From contig NZ_BJCL01000009.1 of NCBI RefSeq assembly GCF_005403045.1, positions 186,001 to 250,000 on the forward strand: DNA of 64,000 nt, read 5' to 3'. Source of the stretch: Pseudaquabacterium pictum. GTDB lineage: Bacteria > Pseudomonadota > Gammaproteobacteria > Burkholderiales > Burkholderiaceae_C. Made by a program: the position numbers and the translations under genes. Shown piece after piece: positions 36,768 to 43,281 of the stretch; position 1 is the first letter of the stretch, and every line of letters begins with the position of its first letter. The notes beneath the pieces are model-generated. The model saw only the letters and a list, made by a program, of their open reading frames with translations. It was not told where the DNA came from and did not search any database.

Positions 36768-38450
36768 CTATTTGATGGCCCACACTGTGTCGTAGGCGTA
36801 CTCCGCGAGTTCTTGCGTACGTTTCTCAACTTCTGCGTGTGTCCATGCCGTGGCAGCGAGAACATGCGAGTCAAGGGCGTAACCGCCAGCGGTCAGCAGG
36901 ACCTTCTTGTCGACGAACGATTTTGACCCAAGCTTGTCGCCATTGAACTTTATTGGTACCAAGAGGAGGTTGCCAATATAATGAGTCCAATAGTTGTGAT
37001 TTGCTTGCGGTGAAAGATGCTCCAAGGAACTTGAAGCCCGATCAATGTCTACAGCAGCGTTTCGTGACTTATCAATGTTCCACAACGTGTACCTCAGTAC
37101 ATCTCGTTGGCGAGTGTTTAGATAGTTGAGTTGCTTGAACTTACTTATGAAGACGTCTCTCGCGGGAACTTTGTCTTTGACCTTTTTCTTGAAGTCAGTG
37201 ATGCAGATTCCCAGCGCGTTCGAATCTGCTGCATTCGCGAAATCTCTCGCGTGTGCGGCATACATGAGACTCACGCCTCCTGAAGAGGGAAGAGCGCAAA
37301 TAGTTGTGTAGGTGTAGTGGTATCTCTCCACTAGGCTAAAGACTTCGCGGACCTGTCCGTCCTTCAACTTCTTGGCGTTATAAAGTCGCAGTACCGACAG
37401 CAGCAGTGGATTCGCAATTTGAATATTCAGTATGTTCGAAATGCAGTAGAGTGAGTCCTTAACATCTGCTGTTGTTCGAGTCCAGAAATCTAGTACTTCT
37501 GGCTCCGATATTCCGCGGTAGAGAGTGCTGTCCGAGCGCAGTTCCGCAACGATATCTTTGACATTTAACGCATTCACAGTGTCTCGGATCGCTCGGAAAA
37601 GTTGCTTCTCCGTAGTGAACGGGTGCTTTGAAAGCCAGTAGTGGTGAAGAAAGGTTCTTAGTTGAATTGGCTTCTGCGCGTGCTCCAGTTCCGTCTGCAT
37701 TTCGAGCCAGTGGTCCTTCGGCCTATCGATTGCCTTTCCCTTGGCCGGGAGCAGACGTAGGAAGTGGTTCTTCGCCAAGTCCGCTGCCGTTAGGTCTTTG
37801 CCCCGGGTATTGAGTGTCTCGAAAATCGTATAGGCGTCATCTTGATTATCTAGCGTGATTGATATTACCTTCAATGCGAGAATCTTGTCTCGTATCTGAT
37901 CCAACCACCTCTTTGTTGCAGCCTTCGCTTTGGCTGCGTCAAGGCTGGCTATGCGATCAACTCCAGACTTGATAAATCCATTTATTGTCTCGTACGCCGC
38001 TCCGATTGCGCGCTCCTCATCGCCCGCATTAATAACCTCCTCCTCCTTTTCGAAGCTTTGGATCTTTGCCTGCAAAAACGGATATGAGGTTTCAGCGCGA
38101 AGAACGAATTGCGCTTGATCGTTTAGGTCTCTGGTCTCGATTAGTCGATGAACGCCTTTTGCCGCTGCTGTGTGCCCAAGTTCCAAGTACTTGTCGCGAA
38201 TGGCGCAGAGAGTAATGGTAATGGTTGTGAGTCGCTGTTGGCCGTCGACTATCCCGTAGGAAGAGCTCGATATATTATATGTGACGAAGGCGCCGATGAA
38301 ATAGTCTTTCTTTACGTCCGAAGTACTATCGCCCCAGAACTCTTCTACATTTTCTCGATCCCAGGAAAAAGGTCTCTGGAATCTAGGAATGACGTATGTG
38401 CCGGACTCTAGGATCTGGCGAACATCGCGGTCGACGCACTGAATCTTCAT
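36768..38450 (-). CDS. DUF262-DUF1524 (GmrSD-like) predicted nuclease
   Basis: A 560-residue protein with the two-domain layout of GmrSD-type modification-dependent nucleases. The N-terminal DUF262 domain has YVIPRFQRPFSWDRENVEEF (residues about 19-38) and the DGQQR motif at 69-73, expected to bind and hydrolyse NTP. The C-terminal DUF1524 domain has LEHLSPQ with His478 and NYWTHYIGNLLL, an HNH-type site. Relatives cut modified phage DNA, or DNA under other triggers. G+C is low: one counted line (37081-37140) is 27/60. ATG at 38450 is chosen at the domain start, 31 bp after an attC-like element. Confidence 0.88.
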   Translation of the reverse strand: MKIQCVDRDVRQILESGTYVIPRFQRPFSWDRENVEEFWGDSTSDVKKDYFIGAFVTYNISSSSYGIVDGQQRLTTITITLCAIRDKYLELGHTAAAKGVHRLIETRDLNDQAQFVLRAETSYPFLQAKIQSFEKEEEVINAGDEERAIGAAYETINGFIKSGVDRIASLDAAKAKAATKRWLDQIRDKILALKVISITLDNQDDAYTIFETLNTRGKDLTAADLAKNHFLRLLPAKGKAIDRPKDHWLEMQTELEHAQKPIQLRTFLHHYWLSKHPFTTEKQLFRAIRDTVNALNVKDIVAELRSDSTLYRGISEPEVLDFWTRTTADVKDSLYCISNILNIQIANPLLLSVLRLYNAKKLKDGQVREVFSLVERYHYTYTTICALPSSGGVSLMYAAHARDFANAADSNALGICITDFKKKVKDKVPARDVFISKFKQLNYLNTRQRDVLRYTLWNIDKSRNAAVDIDRASSSLEHLSPQANHNYWTHYIGNLLLVPIKFNGDKLGSKSFVDKKVLLTAGGYALDSHVLAATAWTHAEVEKRTQELAEYAYDTVWAIK

Positions 38451-38480
38451 GCGGGGAGTCCAAGTAGAGGTGACTGTGAT

Positions 38481-38609
38481 GGCTAACGTTCGAATCAAGC
38501 CGCCCGTGGTGGCAGGCAGCGTAAGCCTGGGCTGATACGATGCACCAAGTGCCTCAGCCTAGATTTACGCCGCCCGCCGTAGCGAGTCGGCTTGATCGAG
38601 GGGTTGGGC
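38481..38609 (-). repeat. attC-like (59-base-element) recombination site
   Basis: A 129-bp element that folds on itself almost throughout. Outer core sites are GGCTAAC (38481-38487) and GTTGGGC (38603-38609). A 12-bp stem follows, 38490-38502 with 38588-38599, with one bulged A at 38494. Nested pairs are GCGTAA/TTACGC (38519, 38565), GGCTGA/TCAGCC (38530, 38554) and a GCAC-CAA-GTGC tip (38542-38552). Core, spacer, stem and single extrahelical base match integron attC architecture, and the length lies in the known range. Read on the minus strand it starts 38 bp after the P-loop gene and ends 31 bp before the DUF262 gene, as expected at a cassette junction. Confidence 0.65.
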
Positions 38610-38647
38610 GATAGCTCGCGGCCGCTCCCTTGAAATGCCTCTGCTTC

Positions 38648-39802
38648 CTAACTCTGGGGCACTTGCTTTCGCAAAATGCGACGTAGGTCTTCAAGGGTTG
38701 ACTTGAGCTTAGCGGACTCCACAGCCCCCAGTTCTTTCGTCGACAGAGCATCGACTATTGCCCGAAGCCGATCGACTAGAGGTTGAGCGCTTTGAGCAGC
38801 GTTCGCTCGGGACAGGCAACTTTCAAGTGCCTTGTTGCGATTAAGAGGCGGACTTGGCGCAGGAGTGTCAAAGACGACTATGCGCGCTAGGCGGCGGCGC
38901 GCGTAGTCGGCTACTGCCGCCGGCTCTTCTGTTCCCGATAGGAAACCTTCTGTCTTCAGCACTTGTCGGCATGTGAAGAGGAACTTTGTATCGGTGAGCA
39001 TCTTGGCGACAGACTCAGCACCATGACCAGAGTGATAGAGAAGATGAAGCTGACTGTCGAGGTAGCCTGACGATAAAGCGCTCAAGACTCGCGTTTGGCT
39101 CAGATACTTGATCAAGACACTGGTCTTGCCCTGGCCGCGTTCGCCAAGAATAAAGTATGAGTTGCTCCGTTGAACGTCAAGTTTCGCCTGTTCGCAGGCC
39201 CAAATCGTCGGCTTGGACGTCAAAGACCGCAACCTTGCCGTGTCACTTTCCTGATCGATCAAGTTCGTCCAGCGGGCCATGCTATGGCACAAGGCGGCTG
39301 AGTCCAGCAATGCCGCGGCTGGGGACAGGCCAACAACTGTCGCCCGCAGATACCGGGCAAGTGAAGTGTGGCGCTCGAAATAGCGACTATCCATCTTAGT
39401 CACTGCCGTAGCCGTGCGCAGCAATGAAATAAGCGACGACGTGTGCGACGTGGACTCGTCGAACGCCTCAACAAACCGCGACAGCAGAAGGCGGTCATGT
39501 GCAGGCAGTGCAAAGGCGTCCAGTAGCGCCTGCACGGCAGCCGTGGTAATTCCGAACGATGAGAGAACTGCTTTTCCCAAGTCCGTCAGGCGGAAGCGAT
39601 CAGCGGGCGCAAGCTCTAGAAGGCTTGCCCGGAACAACTGATCTACCTTCTTTCGTGCGTCGAACGCATCGGTCGAGATTTGATCCTGCAACTCGCCTTC
39701 CGAAAGAGCGCCCGAGCGCAAGAAGGAGGAGAGCACAATTGTGCCAAGCCTATCGCTAGCCAATGGATGGCGATAGTTGTCAAGTATTTCGACGGCTTGC
39801 AT
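38648..39802 (-). CDS. Winged-helix protein with P-loop, unknown family
   Basis: A 384-residue protein. The N-terminal third looks like winged helices (GALSEGELQDQISTDAFDAR; RFRLTDLGKAVLSSFG). A Walker A motif GERGQGKTS stands at about residues 220-228, preceded by a hydrophobic strand (SYFIL); ARIVVFDT near 317 may be Walker B. No STAND, AAA or ABC family was recognised, and the P-loop domain is short. The C-terminus is helical. Its ATG overlaps the stop of the upstream 175-residue gene (TGATG), so the two are translationally coupled. Base composition is unlike the flanks. Confidence 0.7.
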   Translation of the reverse strand: MQAVEILDNYRHPLASDRLGTIVLSSFLRSGALSEGELQDQISTDAFDARKKVDQLFRASLLELAPADRFRLTDLGKAVLSSFGITTAAVQALLDAFALPAHDRLLLSRFVEAFDESTSHTSSLISLLRTATAVTKMDSRYFERHTSLARYLRATVVGLSPAAALLDSAALCHSMARWTNLIDQESDTARLRSLTSKPTIWACEQAKLDVQRSNSYFILGERGQGKTSVLIKYLSQTRVLSALSSGYLDSQLHLLYHSGHGAESVAKMLTDTKFLFTCRQVLKTEGFLSGTEEPAAVADYARRRLARIVVFDTPAPSPPLNRNKALESCLSRANAAQSAQPLVDRLRAIVDALSTKELGAVESAKLKSTLEDLRRILRKQVPQS

Positions 39803-40329
39803 CAGTAACGCCTCCCGTTGAGGTAGTAGTACTCCTGAAGTCGCCGCACCATCTCAAGCGCTGAAGTCAATATGCAACCGGGCAAATCAGACGCCTTGTA
39901 GAGCTGAATCTTGCAGGTCGCTACTGACTGCATCTGAATCAGGCTCTGGTTTGCGTACCCGGAGTTCCAGTCTGCATTGAGGTAGGCTACGATTTTGTGA
40001 GATAACTGCGGGATTCGCGCGAAATCGTGTATTTCTGCAATAGAGCCAGGCGAGTCCGGAATCGAGAAGACGACGTCGAAAGCTTCTGCTTGCGACATCT
40101 GCTGAGCCACTACAGACATGGTGCTCTTGGGATCAACTAGGTCTTCGCTAAACCGCGCGTGATGTCCGTTGGAGTTCAGTTGATCCTTCAGCTGCCCCCG
40201 GGCGCTTGCGACCGGAGTTGAAGCGGTTGGAGCTGGGCCCCAGATCAACGCTGCAACTGGCACCCTTTGGATGCGCTGTAGCGCCTCCATGCGGAGACGC
40301 TCAATGTGCGCTTCAAACGGTGTGGGCAT
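39802..40329 (-). CDS. Small nucleotide-metabolite-binding protein (TIR/deoxyribosyltransferase/SLOG-like)
   Basis: A 175-residue single-domain protein. It has an initial strand (VAALIWGPA near 26), a DxxxFDVVFSIPDS strand near 90, and SPGSIAEIHDFA with Glu99, followed by a strand (KIVAYLN) near 113. The order strand-helix-strand with S-G-S/T-xx-E recalls nucleoside deoxyribosyltransferases, TIR NADases and SLOG proteins, where the Glu is catalytic or binds a ribosyl ligand. Such domains are effectors in several anti-phage systems. Family assignment is by pattern only. It is the first gene of the AT-rich pair. Confidence 0.55.
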   Translation of the reverse strand: MPTPFEAHIERLRMEALQRIQRVPVAALIWGPAPTASTPVASARGQLKDQLNSNGHHARFSEDLVDPKSTMSVVAQQMSQAEAFDVVFSIPDSPGSIAEIHDFARIPQLSHKIVAYLNADWNSGYANQSLIQMQSVATCKIQLYKASDLPGCILTSALEMVRRLQEYYYLNGRRY

Positions 40330-40379
40330 CGTGCTCCTCTCTGCTGGCTTTTGGACTGAATGGTACTCGGAGGGTGGTG

Positions 40380-40425
40380 GCTGACGCTTAACGTGATCCA
40401 GACGTCAGCGCTACAAATCTGACGT
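40380..40425. promoter_or_regulatory. Inverted repeats and core-like site upstream of the island genes
   Basis: GCTTAAC at 40386-40392 (GTTAAGC on the minus strand) fits the integron GTTRRRY core and lies 57 bp before the first island gene. It is followed by ACGTCAG (40402-40408) and CTGACGT (40419-40425), a 7-bp inverted repeat with a 10-nt spacer, and a further CTGACG copy stands at 40381. The set could be a degenerate attC, an attI-like site, or an operator. No second outer core was found. Confidence 0.45.
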
Positions 40426-40618
40426 GACCGAATAGTAGTGATTTCATCAGCTTTCGACCATTATTCCCACCCAGAAAAGTCAAAGATCCGACCCCAGCTT
40501 TCGGGTGAACACTCAAGTGAAAATGCGCGCCCCTACAAACTTGGGATGGTGCATGGCGGCCGATACCCACGCGTGCGGCACACGGCGATGGCCAACACCG
40601 CGCCCACCATCCACCCAG

Positions 40619-41263
40619 CTATAACCCCTCCCGCACCGCGTACAACGCCAGCTCCACATCATTGCGCACGCCGGTCTTCTCCAGGATCCGCGCCCGGTAG
40701 GTGCTGACGGTGTTCGACGACAGCACCAGCTGCTCGGCGATCTCGCCCACGCTGCGGCCGGCGGCCAGCAGGCGGAAGACCTGGTACTCGCGGTGCGACA
40801 GCCGCTCGTGCAGCGGCGCCTCGGGCGCGCTGCTGCGGCTGCCGGCGGGCACCAGCTGCTCGGCCATGAGCTCGGCCACGCCGGGGGTGATGAACAGCTT
40901 GCCCTGGGCCACCCGGCGGATGGCGTCGATCAGCTGCTCGCTGTCGGCGCTCTTGTTCAGGTAGCCGGCGGCGCCCAGCTTCAGGCTGCGCACTGCGTAC
41001 TGGCGGTCGGGGTAGGTGCTCAGCATCAGCACCGGCAGGCGCGGCGCCTCGGCCTTCAGCGCCTTCAGCACGTCCAGCCCGTCGCGCTGCGGCATGGCGA
41101 TGTCGAGCAGCACCACGTCGATGCCGCCGCGGCGCACCTGGGCCAGCGCGTCGGGGCCGTCGGCGGCCTCGCCGGCCACGGCGATGTCGGCCGCATCGGC
41201 CAGGATCTGCTTGATGCCCTGGCGCACGATCAGGTGGTCGTCACACACCAGCACGCGGATCAT
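40619..41263 (-). CDS. NarL/FixJ-family response regulator
   Basis: A 214-residue regulator: receiver domain with Asp8, Asp9 and phospho-acceptor Asp54 (VVLLDIAMPQRDGL), and a LuxR-type HTH near residues 150-200 (LSHREYQVFRLLAAGRSVGE; SSNTVSTYRARILEKTG). It overlaps the histidine kinase gene by 4 bp (ATGA), forming a two-component pair. Targets are unknown. Confidence 0.95.
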   Translation of the reverse strand: MIRVLVCDDHLIVRQGIKQILADAADIAVAGEAADGPDALAQVRRGGIDVVLLDIAMPQRDGLDVLKALKAEAPRLPVLMLSTYPDRQYAVRSLKLGAAGYLNKSADSEQLIDAIRRVAQGKLFITPGVAELMAEQLVPAGSRSSAPEAPLHERLSHREYQVFRLLAAGRSVGEIAEQLVLSSNTVSTYRARILEKTGVRNDVELALYAVREGL

Positions 41264-42510
41264 GGCGCCGCCCCCGCCGCCGTTGTGCCCGGCGGGTTGT
41301 TCGGCAGATGCAGCGGCATCACCAGCCGCACCCGCGTGCCCTGGCCTGGCGCGCTGTCGATGTGCAGCTGGCCGCCAAAGTGGCCGGCCCGCTCGCGCAT
41401 GCCCATCACGCCGTAGCTGCGCGCATCGGCCAGCGCCTGCGGCGGCGCGCCCACGCCGTCGTCACGCACGCTGAGGTACAGCACCGGGTCGGGCGGGTCG
41501 TCCACCCACAGCCGCACCTGCACATGGCGGGCGCGGGCATGGCGGGCCACGTTGCTCAGCATCTCCTGGAAGATGCGGAAGATGGCGATGGCCTGGCCGC
41601 CCTCGGGCGGCGGCACGCCGGCGGCCACGGTGATCTGCAGGTCGGCCTGCAGCTCGGCATGGCCCTCCGCGGACACATCCGCGCTGTGGGCAAAGAACTC
41701 CTGCGCCTGCCATTCCAGCGCCGCCCACAGGCCCTGGTGGTCCAGGATGCTGGGCCGCAGGTCGGTGATGATGCGGCCCAGGTTGTCCACCGCGCTGTCG
41801 ATCAGCCGGCCCATGCTGTGGCACTTGCACTGCAGTGGCGGCCGGTCGTCCAGCCGCTTGGCCAGCCAGTTGACGTCCATCTTCAGCGCCACCAGCAGCG
41901 ATCCCAGCTCGTCATGGATCTCGCGGGCGATGCGGGTGCGCTCCTGCTCGCGCACCGTCTCGCCGTGGTTTGCCAGCTCGCGCAGCCGCGCGGCGCTGGC
42001 CTGCAGCTCGGCGGTGCGCTCGGCCACGCGGCTTTCCAGCAGCTCATTCGTGCGGCGCAGCAGGGCCTGCGCCTCGCGGCGCTGGGTGATGTCGACCAGC
42101 GTCACCACCGCGCCCTGCACCACGCCGTGCTCCACGATCGGGTGGCTGGTGTACTCGGCATCGAAGGCGCTGCCGTCGGCGCGCCAGAACACCTCGTCGT
42201 CGATGCGGCAGGGCAGGCCCTGGCGGAAGGCCTTGAAGATCGGGCAGTCACACTCCGGGTAGTGGCGGCCGTCGGCATGGGTGTGGTGGATCAGCTCATG
42301 CATGTTGCGGCCGATGATGGCGTCGGCCGGCCAGCCCAGCATCTGCGCCGCGCTGCGGTTGACGAACACGCAGCAGCCGGCCATGTCGATGCCGAAGATG
42401 CCCTCGCCGGTCGATTCCAGCAGCAGGCTGAGCCGTTCACGCCAGACGTCGGCCACCTGGCCGGCGCCAGCGGTGGCAGGGGTGGGTGCAACAGCAGTGG
42501 AGGTGGCCAT
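41260..42510 (-). CDS. PAS-domain sensor histidine kinase (NarX/DegS type)
   Basis: A 416-residue cytoplasmic kinase without membrane segments from the start used here. A PAS domain covers about residues 25-150 and carries CDCPIFKAFRQGLPC, a cysteine-bearing loop that may hold a redox or metal sensor. A coiled coil follows, then the HisKA_3 H-box with His199 (RIAREIHDELGSLL) and an HATPase_c domain (NVARHARA; VRDDGVGAP; YGVMGMRERAGHFGG). It phosphorylates the response regulator encoded next to it. Confidence 0.93.
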   Translation of the reverse strand: MATSTAVAPTPATAGAGQVADVWRERLSLLLESTGEGIFGIDMAGCCVFVNRSAAQMLGWPADAIIGRNMHELIHHTHADGRHYPECDCPIFKAFRQGLPCRIDDEVFWRADGSAFDAEYTSHPIVEHGVVQGAVVTLVDITQRREAQALLRRTNELLESRVAERTAELQASAARLRELANHGETVREQERTRIAREIHDELGSLLVALKMDVNWLAKRLDDRPPLQCKCHSMGRLIDSAVDNLGRIITDLRPSILDHQGLWAALEWQAQEFFAHSADVSAEGHAELQADLQITVAAGVPPPEGGQAIAIFRIFQEMLSNVARHARARHVQVRLWVDDPPDPVLYLSVRDDGVGAPPQALADARSYGVMGMRERAGHFGGQLHIDSAPGQGTRVRLVMPLHLPNNPPGTTAAGAAP

Positions 42511-42656
42511 GCACCGGAACAGCAATCGCCATGCCGCGCCACGGGGCAGCAACCGGCACCGGCAGCGCACCAAAGCGGCGCCTGGCACCGCCACGGTGCG
42601 CATCGGCTTGCCCCCGGGCGCCACCGGCCGGCATGCCGCTGCTAGGCTGCGCGCCG

Positions 42657-43262
42657 ATGAGTCCCCGGCCCAGCCCGCCCGCCCCAGCCCCTGATGCGCA
42701 ACACCGGCGCCCGCGCCGGCGGGCGTTGTGGGTGCTGGCTGCCGCCGCGCCGTTGCTGCTGCTGGCCTCGCTGGTGCAGCTGCGGGCGCAAGACCAGGGC
42801 CTGCTGCTCGACCTGGCCGGCCGGCCGGTGGATGCAGCGGGTGCGCTGCAGGCGCAATGGCACCGCCTGGTGCGTGATTGCAGCGCGCTGCAGCGCCCGG
42901 CGGCCGGATCCACGGCCTGGGCGGAAGCGCAGCAGGTGCTGGCCGCGCACAGCCCGCCGGCATCGCACGGCGCGCGGCCGCTGCAGCTGCTGCAGACCGC
43001 CAGCGGCGACTGGCTGCTGGCCGAGGTGGTGTGGGATGGCGCCGGCGCGCAGCCGGTGAACGCGCCGCTGGACCCGGCCATCGTGCCGCTGCACCGGGTG
43101 GGCGGCGTGCTGCAGGTGCAGACCACCGGCGTGTGGAGCGGCGACACCGGCCCCTGGACGGCGCCGGTGTTCATCCGCCGCTGGCTGCAGCGCCAGCTGC
43201 CGGCGATGCCGGCCGACCTGGCGCTGTGCCTGGATCCGCAGTGGCCGGCGTTCGCTGGTTAG
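42657..43262 (+). CDS. Hypothetical membrane-anchored protein
   Basis: A 201-residue protein with a basic N-terminus (RRPRRRALW), one hydrophobic helix (LWVLAAAAPLLLLASLVQL, residues about 25-43) and a probably periplasmic domain rich in Ala, Gln and Trp (AQWHRLVRDCSALQRP; VQTTGVWSGDTGPW). No family was recognised. It is divergent from the histidine kinase gene, so it could supply or sense the kinase's signal; that is speculative. Confidence 0.6.
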   Translation: MSPRPSPPAPAPDAQHRRPRRRALWVLAAAAPLLLLASLVQLRAQDQGLLLDLAGRPVDAAGALQAQWHRLVRDCSALQRPAAGSTAWAEAQQVLAAHSPPASHGARPLQLLQTASGDWLLAEVVWDGAGAQPVNAPLDPAIVPLHRVGGVLQVQTTGVWSGDTGPWTAPVFIRRWLQRQLPAMPADLALCLDPQWPAFAG

Positions 43263-43281
43263 CGCGCCGGCCAGGCCACGG

